Below, in pieces: positions 45,613 to 56,640 of a stretch of 64,000 nt of DNA. The translations under genes and the position numbers were made by a program. The stretch lies in assembly GCA_010015745.1 (NCBI GenBank), contig ML978157.1, positions 659,713 to 723,712 of the forward strand, written 5' to 3'. The notes below the pieces were generated by a model, which was not told the DNA's origin, did no database searches, and saw only the letters and a program-made list of their open reading frames with translations. How positions within the stretch are numbered: the first letter of the stretch is position 1; every line of letters begins with the position of its first letter. This DNA is from Setomelanomma holmii (taxonomy: Eukaryota > Ascomycota > Dothideomycetes > Pleosporales > Phaeosphaeriaceae).

Positions 45613-48234
45613 ATGATTCCCATCAAAATTCGTCGACGCGAGAATCATCATCCAAAATATCGCTGCAACTGGTGCCAGAAAACATTCCAAGACGAGGCTG
45701 CGCTCGATAAGCACACTAAAAGCACAGGAGAGAGGGTTTTGGACTTCACCGAACAGCGATGTGTGCCGTTCTTCCGCTGCGAATGGTGTGATGCGGGATT
45801 TGACACAAACGCGGATTTATCTGAACACATGAGACGCGAAGTGCTCACCCGGGGTTTGACATATTTGGAATGTTTATCATCGCCCAATAATTCACAGACA
45901 GAGGACATGAAGGAGTACACTCTATACGAATCGAAAGTGTTAGGAGATGGTCACGCGGTCCATCAAACATACCCTCAGGCACCTACGTTCTTTCGACTAC
46001 CACAATATCACGAAGAAGAATTTCAAACGCACTACGTACGCGACATGGTTGATGAAGACAACGAGACAGCGTCTGTCAAATCTTCGGCCAGCAAAGACCA
46101 GTACACCGTTCTTTCAGGGCAGGATACGACACAAATTGAGGACAACGACGCGCAATACGCAAGGGAGTCGGATGGTCAAGAGACCATATCAATCGATTCA
46201 GATGAGCTTTCGAGGTCGTCTTCCCGTTCTGATGAAGCATCGCCGCTCGCTCATGTCCTCTCTGTCAATCTTTATAGTTTGAAGAACGTAGATGATGAAG
46301 AGGGATCGCGATCGCATTTGAGTGACGACTGGCGTTAGCGAAATAGTTCGAGCGCAGGGTCGTACACAACAAAATCTTCTATAGGGAGTAGTCTCTCAAC
46401 GTTGAAGAGCCTGGACCAACAATCTCGTTCGAAGCAGGTCAGTGATTACTGGCAATGGCGAAATGGCACAAATGTGGCAGCCTACAGTACGGGATCGGTG
46501 AGAGTTTGGTATAACCACCTTGCGCCTTCATCTACACTGGCGGCCGCGCCATTTCCGACGCAAAACCCTATCACTGAGACTGCGAGAACGAATACGGTTA
46601 CCACCACTACAACCTGCAGAACCTTTCTCACAGCTTGCGATAGCCTTGCGAGCTATAAGACCGCTCGCACCTTTAGCCGACGCATGGTGCCAGTTTTGCC
46701 TACCCAACCAATAGTTTTGCACAGTAGACCACCACTTCGATATACTGCTCAAGGAAAGGCCACCACCCCCGGGCCGGAACAGACATATTCGACTCCTGAG
46801 GTTACTAGCCTGGTGACGCAAGTCATGTCCGAAATAAGCAAATACTGTCAATGCAGCTCTTCAGAGCAAACAAGAATTTTGGAGCTTATTGTCAGATCCG
46901 ACTCCAAATGGTCAGAGACATCCACTAGTACGTCTCCATCGCACATCATCACTGAAATCAATCAATTGGTGTCTACCATATGTATGGCGCTGCCCCCCAC
47001 AGCTATGGCAGTTTGGGCCGATTTGGTGGGTGCCTTGGCACGATACATACTGGATTACGTCGTTCTTGAATGCGATATATTATTCATGGCAGATGAAATG
47101 GACAGCTACTTTCGCCAGCTAAGCAGCTACCCACTGAAAGAGAGAACTCAACCATTGTTCAGCAGTGAGTGGTTCGAGCAATTGAAGTCTCGTGGCCTTA
47201 TTCCGAGACCAGAAGATGAACTTGACTGGTCTGGTAATGGTCAGCATGTTGAGTACACAGCGATAACGGAGAAGGAGATTCCTCTTGTCTTCGAGAAAAC
47301 CCTAGGATCCAGCGCAACTGCTGTCGTCGACAGTGTGAGGTGTCGTCGCATCCGGCTTGCCCGTAAGAAGATCAGGTGTAGACGACCCTTGAGTAGATTG
47401 GACTATCTCGCTGAAGTGGAACACCTCCAGCGCCTGCAGCATGCGCATGTCGTGCGTGTTGTTGGAACATATACTTGGAAAAAAGACCTTGGCATCTTGC
47501 TATACCCAGCAGCGCCCTGGAACCTAGACGAATTCATGGATGAGCTGATGGACGAGGACAGTATGATCAACACCGACGCCTTGATAATGGATGAACAGCA
47601 AGAACACTCCGGTATCCATGCCCTCCGGACGTTCTTTGGCTGCCTTGCGCGTGCGCTTGCGTTTATACATCACAAGAACGTAAAACATATGGATATCAAA
47701 CCGAAAAACATTCTCGTACGCCCTCTGTCCAATCCCAAAGGTGAGTATAAGGTCTACATCGCCGATTTCGGCATTGCTAGGGCATACAAATCTGCTCAAG
47801 ACGCTGAAACGAATTCTCCGACATCATTCACCCGCACGTATGCGGCGCCTGAGGTTGCATCGCAGGACACAAGAGGCTTCAGTGCAGATATGTTTTCATT
47901 AGGCTGTGTCTTTCTTGAGATGATGGCCACTCTGGTGTCTAAGGGGCGTCATAATGAACGCCAGCGGCTGGCACACATGCGAACTGTCTCTTCTCGAGAC
48001 TCTTCGTATCAAGCTAACCTGGACACAGTCGAAGCGTGGTTTGACGGAATAGTCGGAGATGACGAGAAACGCCAGCTCTTGAGTGAAGATCTACTCTCAC
48101 TGCTGCCGAAGATGATCGAACATGAACCACAAAAGAGACCTTCTGCAGCCGAGCTGGATCAAGCATTCGAAGAATTGAGATGTGGCTTCTGCGACGACGG
48201 CCCTGAACCCTTTGAAGCGGCCAGCGAACTGTGA
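45613..48234 (+). CDS. Zinc-finger/serine-threonine protein kinase fusion
   Basis: Two large open frames lie in the same register and are parted by one TAG (46336-46338). A 51-nt intron, GTTAGC (46333) to CTATAG (46383), would remove that stop, keep phase, and join ...DDWR to SSLSTLKSLDQ, giving 856 residues. The N-terminus has two CxxC-x12-H modules (CNWCQKTF and CEWCDAGF) without a clear second histidine, then an acidic Ser-rich linker. The C-terminal ~330 residues are a protein kinase: AxKK lysine region (LARKKIRCRRP), catalytic loop HMDIKPKN (HRD replaced by HMD), DFG in IADFGIAR, and YAAPEV. The fold appears catalytically competent. Substrates are unknown. If the intron is not used, the kinase half would need its own start. 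Confidence 0.7.
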
Positions 48235-49123
48235 TGATACTCAAAACGACTTCGCCAGGACTGAGACCAACGAAACGGCCGACCAATAGCCTCTGCAAAG
48301 CGCGCTGGACACATGCTACATACGACATGCACATGTGGGTGTGAAGCATCTATACCCTCATTGTACAAGCTGAAGCACCTGAGCTATACGGCAATCTTTG
48401 ACCGGTCCGAAGACCTAGACTTTGTCAGCCAAATATTGCGCCTTGACGAATAACGAATGACGCGCTACCACCAGCGTCACTGTTGAGAGCCCATCTAGAA
48501 GAAAGATAGAGGTAGGTTAGCCAGCGCCATCCCGGTTCTACCACAGTCTTCTAACATCCATAGGTCTCGATCCCTCCCTGTAATCCATCTGGACGATACA
48601 GAAATAGCTGCCAAAGCTGTTTACGAACATGTTTTCATCATCTACGAAGACGAGTTGATTGCCATGAATGTCATACCATCACATTCTTCAGAGTACGGCT
48701 TGGCGCGGATGTATCGTTGGGTGAAGTAGACGCATGCGTTGAGCGGGCCATTTGCGTACAAGAACAATGGGGTTGATTCATCTCCGGGGAAACTGGAGAG
48801 AAGATGCTTCGGAATCATGGAGTGTTCCAATTAGCTTGAGTGCGTGCATTACGAGCCAGGCACCATATTTAAGTGGCAACCACAACGTTGCTAATTCTTG
48901 GACGCTATTCTTTCTTATCTGAATGCATTGAGTGCATGTCTGCATCCATATCGCGCTCGGCTCACGAGCGCGTCCTTGCCGCTCGAACCTCGGACCAATT
49001 ACGGTGGGGGTCCTTGCTTCTGCTCATCCGTCCGCATTCGAGTGCGAAGCTGTAAATGCTAGCAACATACTGACCATTGTTTTGTCCTTCGATCACAAAT
49101 ATACATAAAAAAAAACATCCGCC
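48235..49123. other. Convergent intergenic region, 0.9 kb
   Basis: Between the 3' ends of the kinase fusion and SKI8. A 62-codon minus frame at 48642-48830 has no support beyond being open. A run of nine A lies near 49106. Confidence 0.45.
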
Positions 49124-50316
49124 TCAGCCTGCGGCTTCTCGATAGAAGCTGATCGCGTTGCTGCCTCCAGCTAGTGCGAACATCTCGCTCTTTGCCGGGT
49201 TCTTTGGCAGCCACCGTGCTGACCACAGCGGCTTGTCTCCGTGCGAGTGTGTAGCGACGCACGCTCGGGTGTCGATACGCCAGATTTTCGCTTTCGAATC
49301 GTGGGATCTAATGATGCTCAGCCACAATATCCCTAGGTTAGACCATATGAATCTCACCCCGACAGAAGGTACTCGCCAGTGTCGCTCCAGTCAAGCGAAA
49401 GTATCCAGCCTCCATGACCAGTGAAGTTTGCTACTTGCTCGCCTGATGTGACGTCGTAGAGAGCGATGATTCTGGCGTCACCTCCAGCGGCGAGAAGCTT
49501 CGAAGCAGGTGAGAAGGAAACGCTGCGGATTGGATGGACGAGTCCGGCGAGCGAGTGTGCGAGGCGACCGGTTTCGTTGTTGAAGATGTAGACGGAGCCA
49601 TTTTCGTGGCCTGAAGCTGTGAAACTTCCGTTGCGGCTCTGTATATGGTGTTAGTGCTGTCTTGGGGTGAGTAGTTTGGTGTTGGGTGTTACCAGATCAA
49701 CGCATAGCCCGAAGCTTCCCTTTGTCTCGTATTCCCTAATCTTGGGCATTCCCTCGCCCTTGTTCAGACTCCAGACATTGATCTTGCCGTTGATACTGCT
49801 GCCCGCTAGGTACTGTCCGTCCGCACTAATGGCAATGGCCCAGATCTCGCCAGGCTTATTCTGATCTGTGCTTGAGTCAGTCTACTCCATACCTACACTA
49901 TCTCCGTCGCCTGAGTAGTACAAAGAAAGCGCAAGGCGTACCCACCAACAATCTCTCCGTCCTCACTCCACATTCCGTCCTCGCCCTGGCTCCATATCTT
50001 GACCTTGCCTTCAAATCCAGCACTTGCAGCGCGTCTCGCCTTGTCTTCTCGCGCGGTCACCAAGTGATGGATGCCGAGGGGATGCGCCTTGTCGAGAGTT
50101 TGTATTACAGGAAAGTCGGGCTGTGTGGTGTCATAGACGTTGATCGAGCTTGAGCCAGAGGCTGACAGAAGCTGTGTACTTGTGGGTGCTACGGCGAAGA
50201 CATCGCTCGCTTTGGGGTGTGCCGATTCGACTGTGTGAAGGGTGAGGTATTGTTTCGACTACAGAATGTTAGCAAGAATAGACTAGAGGATTTGCTAGAA
50301 TTGCTGGCGGTACCAT
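49124..50316 (-). CDS. ski8: Ski8/Rec103 WD40 protein
   Basis: Five exons: 50316-50314 (the ATG alone), 50258-49946, 49865-49693, 49638-49358 and 49307-49124, with introns of 55, 80, 54 and 50 nt, encode 317 residues, a normal length. WD40 blades fill the protein: TVESAHPKASDVFAVAP, LDKAHPLGIHHLV, SRNGSFTASGHENGSVYIF, LVHPIRSVSFSPASK, FTGHGGWILSLDWSDTGEYL, HDSKAKIWRIDTRACVAT, ending in a SNAISFYREAAG strand. Ski8 is part of the cytosolic Ski2-Ski3-Ski8 complex that feeds mRNA to the exosome. In yeasts and some filamentous fungi it also supports Spo11 in meiotic double-strand breaks. The start codon directly abuts the first donor (ATG|GTACCG), a structure seen in other fungal genes of this type. 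It is divergent from GUK1, 247 nt away. Confidence 0.9.
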
Positions 50317-50563
50317 GCTGACTAACTGAAGCTACGAAGCTTCTAATACTACAAACACGCTTTCTGCTACTGTAGTATTGGATTTGCCGGCATATGTGGT
50401 GTTTGCGAAAAGTGTGTGTGTAGCTCGATGAGGTCAGTACAAACACGAGAACGCGATGTCACCAGTCTTGCCATGCATCCCACTTGAGCCCCACCAAAGG
50501 ACCCCTAGCTTCACCGCCAATCACACCGCGGCGGTACCTTTTCTCAATTTATACAATACCTCG

Positions 50564-51401
50564 ATGCAATTCACTCTTACGCGAAGCTCTACAAGACTTG
50601 TTAAAGAGTCACGAAGCTTACTCACAGTCACAAAGCGATCGATTCACTCCCAGGCACCACATCCCACAACCTTCGGAACAACAACCCACCCCACAAACAC
50701 CCGTGCCTTCTGTTCCACCACACCCACCATGGCCCCCACCGACACCTCCGCCGTCGAACGCAACCGCGCAATCGTAATCAGCGGTCCCAGCGGCGCCGGC
50801 AAATCCACCATTCTAAAGCGCCTATTCGAAGAGTACCCCGACAAATTCGGCTTCAGCGTCTCACACACCACACGGGGCCCGCGCGGCGGCGAACAGCATG
50901 GCAAGGACTACTACTTCGTTTCCAAGGAGGAGTTCCTGGACCTAGTGGAGAAGAAGGGGTTCATTGAGCATGCGCAGTTTGGGGATAATCGGTATGGCAC
51001 GAGCATTAAAGCTGTGAATGATATTGCGGAGGAGGGGAGGATATGTATTTTGGATATTGAAATGGAGGTATGTTTGCCAAGTCTCTGCGTGAAGGTGGGA
51101 GTGTGTGGAGAGTGGGATGCTAATGTGTGGACAGGGCGTCAAACAAGTTGCGAATCACCCGACGTTTCCTAGGCCGCGCTTCTTGTTCCTATCGCCGCCG
51201 TCGATGGAGGTGCTTGAGCAGCGATTACGAAGTCGTGCGACGGACAAGGAGGAGGCGATCGTGAAGCGACTGAAGCAGGCGAAGAATGAGATGGAGTTTG
51301 CCCATAGTGCGGAGGCGCCGCATGACAAGATCGTGGTAAATGACGACCTGGACAAGGCATACAAGGAGGCAAAGGAATTCATCATCGGTAGCGAGGCGTG
51401 A
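50564..51401 (+). CDS. guk1: Guanylate kinase, possible dual-start
   Basis: Two exons, 50564-51067 and 51135-51401, with a 67-nt intron (phase 0). From the ATG at 50729 the product has 201 residues, matching cytosolic GMP kinases: P-loop GPSGAGKST, HTTRGPRGGEQHGKDYYF with GMP-binding residues, GFIEHAQFGDNRYGTS and ILDIEMEGVKQV. The enzyme phosphorylates GMP to GDP with ATP. The same frame is open upstream to an ATG at 50564, adding 55 residues rich in Arg, Ser and Thr with only one acidic residue (MQFTLTRSSTRLVKESRSLL), which looks like a mitochondrial presequence. Alternative starts could give mitochondrial and cytosolic forms. The longer form is given as the coordinate span; the shorter is the safe minimum. 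Confidence 0.88.
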
Positions 51402-52619
51402 AAGTACTCCAAGTGTGGAAGCAGTGCGGCCTGCAAGAACTCTAAGGAGGCGAACGAGATACACGATCATGATACCACGAGCAATAGAACAAAAGTCAAT
51501 CCGAAGACGGCAGTTTATTGGAGATAAAACTATCTAAGCCAAGAGGTCTTGTCAGATACCGTCGTAGAAATACTCAGCAGCGACCGTCCTACCACTTTGG
51601 GATTCAGACAGTCTCAGTGCTTGACTCTATTTCATTTGTCTCATCATGTAGACCTCAAATGGCTGAAAGAAATCTGGCCCGTTCGACCAAGGCGCACAAG
51701 GCCTATCTACCAACACCGACCAGAACGGCCAGAGTCGAGGTCGATAGCTATGCTCAGATCCGAAAATGTGTGTGTTGTGAAAAAAGGTGAACGTTCCTCG
51801 CGTCAAGAATAAGCCCCATTGAGTTACCCTCTTACACATCTCGTATGACCGAGACGCGAGAAGAGCAATCGCATAACCATAAATTGGACGAGAAGATCCT
51901 CCATACCTGACGCAGCTCCGACACCGTTCATCCTCCTCTTGACCCTGACAATCTCCATCCAGCAGTTGACAAGGATACTAGCGGACTCATATCATCGCCC
52001 TGGTGCTAGCCATTGAGCCCACGTCGTCAGGAGACCAAAGAGAAAAGAGTGCGAGCGGACAAGCGGGCGAAGCAGCGTCGTAAGCGGTAGTAGAGGCCGC
52101 GCTTCTATGGCGGTTCGTTGCTGAAAGTGCAGTCGAGACGACTGATGTCCGGGGACTTTCTCCCAAAGCGTGGAGAGATGCCGCGAGGGCACTCTGTGCG
52201 TGTGCTTTGTTGCGATTCTTTGAGCGAGGAACGTTGGGGATGGAGCGAGGTAGGCGAGGAATCTTTTTAGCTTGCGCGGATGCCGGTGGAAGGTTTGGCC
52301 GTAGGCAGCGCTAGGCGCAAGGCGGGATGGCGGCCTACAAGGGTGCCTGTGCCTGGAAGCTTGGATGTGTGGACTACACTTCTTTTGCTGCGCGCGTTGG
52401 TGAAGGAACATAAGAGGCGTTGTAGACATCTCCTTGCGCGCAAATACATTCGAGATTACTTTCCGCTGGTCATTCACCCCAATCGCGGATCCAATCATCG
52501 CGCGCCTTCACGAATCTTCGCAACAGAGCACCGCGGCATAACAACACGCTCGCGCAGAGCTCCACCAACAGCACCCGCCATATCAACCCACCCACCAACT
52601 TCAACTCCAAATACCCACA
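51402..52619. other. Intergenic, 1.2 kb
   Basis: Between GUK1 and RAE1, both plus. Long open frames exist on both strands at 51992-52636 (for example 168 codons minus), but they overlap one another, have no domain resemblance and appear to follow from high GC content. The RAE1 promoter must lie here. Confidence 0.45.
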
Positions 52620-53815
52620 ATGGCGCTTTTCGGTAGCACACCAGCTGCGTCGACCAGCTCTACCACCGGCGACACCAGCAAAGATGTCGAGGTTCCTCAA
52701 GGCCAGCTCCCATCAGACAGCATATCAGACCTGCAATTCTCGCCGACGAATGACTTCCTCGCAGTTGGCAGCTGGGACAAGAAGGTGTACATCTACGAAG
52801 TCAACAACAATGGCGCGCAAGGGAAGTGGCTTTTCGAGTGCCAGGGCCATGTGCTTGGTCTTGGATGGTCAAAGGTATGTTCATCGAAAATACTGGCGCA
52901 TGTTATTCAAAGATACTAACCGTGCACAGGACGGCACCCGCATAGCTGCTGGAGACTCTACCGGCCACCTGAACATCGTCGACTTCCGCACCGCTCCCGC
53001 CTCTGGCCAAGTGCCCGCCCAACAAGCCAAAGCACACGCTGAAGCGGTCAAATGCGTGCGCTGGTTTCAGACTGGCGGCAAAGACTACGTCGCCACAGGC
53101 TCATGGGACAAGAGTGTCAAATTCTGGGATCTCCAGGGCGCAGAGCCCGTGGGCACCCTGGACGCTCGCGAGCGTGTATACAGCATGGACGTCAAAGACC
53201 AGTTGCTGGTTATTGCGACAGCCGAGCGACACATCCACATGGTCAACCTTGCGGACCCGACCAAGATCTATAAGACCATTACGAGCCCGCTGAAGTGGCA
53301 GACACGTGTAGTATCTTGTTTCTCAGACGCCACGGGCTTCGCTGTCGGATCCATCGAGGGACGATGCGCGATCCAATACGTCGAAGACAAGGACACCAGG
53401 TAATTCAACCTCTTCCATACATCCCACACACAAACACTAACAAACCACTAGCCTCAACTTCTCCTTCAAATGCCACCGCCAACCAGACCCCAACGCCCGC
53501 GACGTCGCAAAGGTCTACTCCGTCAACGCAATCTCCTTCCACCCCGTGCACGGCACCTTCAGCACCGCCGGCAGCGACGGCACCTTCCACTTCTGGGACA
53601 AGGACGCAAAGCACCGTCTCAAAGGCTACCCGGAAGTCGGCGGCAGCATTACCGCCACGGGCTTCAGCAAGACAGGCGATATTTTCGCGTACGCCGTTAG
53701 TTATGATTGGAGTAAAGGGTACTCGGGCAATAACGCGCAGTATCCGATCAAGATCAAACTGCATCCTGTCATTGGTGATGAGTGTAAGCCCAGGCCTGGG
53801 AGTAAGAAGAGGTAA
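52620..53815 (+). CDS. rae1: mRNA export factor RAE1/Gle2 (WD40)
   Basis: Three exons, 52620-52874, 52930-53399 and 53452-53815 (introns 55 and 52 nt), encode 362 residues, close to the family's usual length. After a Ser/Thr-rich N-terminus (FGSTPAASTSS) come WD40 blades: ISDLQFSPTNDFLAVGSWDK, IAAGDSTGHLNIVDF, VKCVRWFQTGGKDYVATGSW, and the conserved VGSIEGRCAIQYVED and FKCHRQ. The C-terminus includes FHPVHGTFSTAGSDGTFHFW and FAYAVSYDWSKGYSG, characteristic of Rae1. Rae1 binds Nup98-type nucleoporins through GLEBS motifs and helps mRNA export at the nuclear pore; it also acts in spindle assembly in other eukaryotes. Both introns restore the conserved blade sequence exactly. Confidence 0.95.
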
Positions 53816-54313
53816 AAGTTTGAGCTGTCGCGAGGGTAGACCCTGCATTCTTTTCCTTGAGGTTGGCTGACATCGATGGCCTGAAGTGAGGCGAATACTT
53901 TGCAACTTCTGCGCGGATCGCTGCAGAAGCACAATGGCCTTATGCTCCCTCCACCTCGGCCTGCTCGCGCTGGATGAAGCCCACCTTTCGTCCATGTTGG
54001 GAGTAGAATCGATCACAGTGTTTTCATTGCTTTGCTTTGCTTTGCTTTGCTTTGCATTAGCGTTATGGGTGGTCTGGCGCATTATGGAAACAGTCACGAG
54101 TCTACGGACTTATGGATCGATTAGGGTAGCACAAAATGGAACGGTACGCCAAACTTGAAGAAATGTCTCTGATTGTGGAATGATGTCCTGCTATATGCTC
54201 TCGCCAATGATGCTGACCCGTTGAATGTGATATCGCTTGCTGCACTCGCTTTTGACGCCAAAACTCCATGTCCGTTCGAATCAAACTCCGATCAGCTGCT
54301 GAACACCAGTACT
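53816..54313. other. Convergent 3' region
   Basis: 498 nt between the 3' ends of RAE1 (plus) and RAD52 (minus). It contains the TTTGC repeat listed separately and no gene. Confidence 0.5.
54027..54055. repeat. (TTTGC)n pentanucleotide repeat
   Basis: Nearly six perfect TTTGC units in the convergent 3' region between RAE1 and RAD52. Confidence 0.9.
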
Positions 54314-56269
54314 TCAAGAGCCTACAGCGCCGGGTGCTGCGTTCTCTGCACCTGTCGTGCTCGCTTCAACCCTCTGCCTCTTGACATCTGGTCCTTCACC
54401 TGCATTTCCTCCCGTAGTCGCACCCTGATTGCTGACATCCTGCAGCGGCGGTCTCTCCCTCTTGACTCCAGCAGCTCCGTTCGCAAACGTTGGCGGCTTA
54501 TACGCGCCACGGTTTGCACTAGGACTCATGGCATAGTTGGGCGCGCCAGGCATGCCAATTCTCCTGTTCAGATCTTGCTGTGGGTTCACGAAGTTGGTGG
54601 GACGTGCTGGGCCGGGACCGACGGGGCGGGATGTGGCGGGTTGTGCTGCTGGTGGCGGAGCAGGAGGTGCGCCGACGGCTTCTCGCTTGACGGGAGCACT
54701 TCGATTTCTGTCAAAGCCTGGTGTGCGTTTTTCTTGTGGTATGGGAGATTCGACGTGCGGGTTGAAGGTAGGAAGACCGTTGATTGGAGTGGTGCCGTCG
54801 GCTGTCTGTAAGAGTTCGGCGGCACGAGATGTGACGAACCCTACGGGTGGCCGGCCGGTAGGTGGTTGCGGGTTAGCAGGTGGCCCTGTAGTGGGTTGCG
54901 CCTGCGGAGGGGGACGTGGCTGATTATGTCCTTGCTGCGCATCTGGGGGCGTCGGTCGAAGCGTTTGGGCCTGTAGCTGTTGTTGCGGGTTCTGCTGTTG
55001 CTGCAGAGGGAGTCGAGGAGCTGATTGCACATCTGTGGTAGGTGGGGGCATTCCTGCTCGGTATTGTTCTGGTCTAGGTTGGTTCTGCTGGACAGGAGCT
55101 TGGGGCTGTCGTTGCATATTTCCATTAGGCATTGGCCGCCCAGGCCCTTGATTTGGTCGCTGTTGTGATGATACTCCAGTCCCAGTGGCGCCATTTGTGA
55201 TAGGCGCTCGCGCGGCTGGTTGACGAGGTGGACCTGTATGCCGTATGGGCGACGTACGAGCAGAAGGAACACGGTTCATGCCATCTATTGACCTCCTTCC
55301 TTCGATAGCTCGCAGACTGCTCTCTGTGGGCGCAGATCCGGTCTCAAAAGAAACTTCGTCGCCATGAGCTTCGGAAACGTCAACACCGTCGAACAAATTT
55401 CCGTCAAACTCGTCATCGAATTCAGCGTTGAATGATTCGCCGAGATGCTCGGTACGCGTCCTCAAAGCCTGGTTCGGTCGCATCGGCGTCCTGTTTGGCT
55501 CTCGCTTTACAAGCGCTTGGTCTCCTTGGGCTGGTGCTGCAAAGTCGACATGTCTGTATAGGTTGTCTGCCGCGAACTTGATAGGCTTGACCTTCATAGC
55601 CTGTACCTTCTTGAGGTACTCCTTGTCGTAGAGACAATTGCCGAGCACATTGCCAAAGGTACGTAAAGCGCGCTTCAGGCCATCTGTAGCTGCCTCTTTC
55701 TTCGCCTTCTCGAATGATGCTGCTTTGCCTTTGCCGTTTTCTATTGAGCCATAGCCGATGTCCTGGAACCATTAGCTATATCTCGGGCAGAAACTCGATC
55801 TCTCACCTCATGGTATGTGCCGTCCTTGAGCGTGATCCTCACTACTATCGAGAGGCCCAGGCTGACCTTGCCGTTCTGATGCTCGTCAACCTGCAATCGT
55901 TAGATGCCGTCACTTGGCTGATAGCAATCGCAGCATACGTAGTCGATCTGCACCTGCCCGAGTGAGCTCGACCAGCCATTGAACCCAAACACTTCATTCG
56001 CGAGGGCTATCGCCTTGTTGCCCTCAAGATATGCAACCTTGCCGCCGCCGCTGCCCGGCCTCGTCGAGATATATTCGGGCCCGAGCTGCTTGTTCAGCCT
56101 ACTCTGTAATGTCGCGATTTCGGACGCTGTAAAGTAGTTGACGACGCGTTCGTCGAACGGATTCGTAACGTTGCCGCCGTGGTATTGGTCGCCGGGCCTG
56201 TGATATTATCAGTCAATTCCGATGCGAAATATTAGAACATCGAAGGATGTCTTGTACGTACGCAGGCAT
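54314..56269 (-). CDS. rad52: DNA recombination protein Rad52
   Basis: Four exons: 56269-56262 (8 nt, ATG CCT GC), 56197-55939, 55890-55807 and 55762-54314, with introns of 64, 48 and 44 nt, encode 599 residues. The N-terminal ~190 residues are the annealing domain: ANEVFGFNGWSSSLGQVQID, SLGLSIVVRITLKDGTYHED, IGYGSIENGKGKAASFEKAK, and ATDGLKRALRTFGNVLGNCL. Basic and aromatic residues here line the ssDNA groove of the Rad52 ring. The long C-terminal half is Pro/Gln-rich and probably disordered; it includes an acidic FNAEFDDEFDGNLFDG stretch that may contribute to the RPA/Rad51-binding region. Rad52 loads Rad51 on RPA-coated ssDNA and anneals complementary strands in homologous recombination. 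Confidence 0.95.
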
Positions 56270-56640
56270 TGTCGCGTTATTAGCGTGTGGTGGGCATTTG
56301 GTCGCCGCTGGAGTGAGGTCGATGCCTGGTGGCTGAGCATGACGCGCCTCGAGATGGAAGGAACGCGCTTTGGAACTGGCGCTAGTTGCGCCCTCACGTG
56401 GGTGGGGCTTCACATCGGAGAGGCACCAAAGCGCAACTGTGAAGCCAGGCAAAGATACGTGATATCACGAAGACATTTCCTGAATAGATGCATGCAATAG
56501 TGATATTATCGAGGCCTCAGTCTACTATGAAGTCCTGCAGTGTGTATCCTGTGCCTCAACGCCTGCAATGCTAGACCTTCCAATACTCCACATTGGCGAC
56601 AAATCGCGCCGTGGATATATACTAACAATTGTCATCCTGA
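56270..56640. other. Between RAD52 and KEX1
   Basis: 371 nt carrying the RAD52 promoter and the KEX1 3' end (both minus). No recognisable site. Confidence 0.45.

Noticed and set aside
39281..46338. Idea that TAG is read as sense in this genome, because of several in-frame TAG codons
   Set aside because: Well-supported genes here (atx1, palA, crz1) end naturally at TAG. The TAG in the kinase fusion can be intronic, and the D123 gene also has frameshifts, so decay explains the rest.
48642..48830. 62-codon minus-strand frame with a plausible-looking product
   Set aside because: Too short to judge, no splice partners and no motif.
51992..52498. 168-codon minus-strand frame between GUK1 and RAE1
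   Set aside because: Competing long frames on both strands, Arg/His/Pro-heavy sequence typical of GC-rich shadow frames, no family resemblance.
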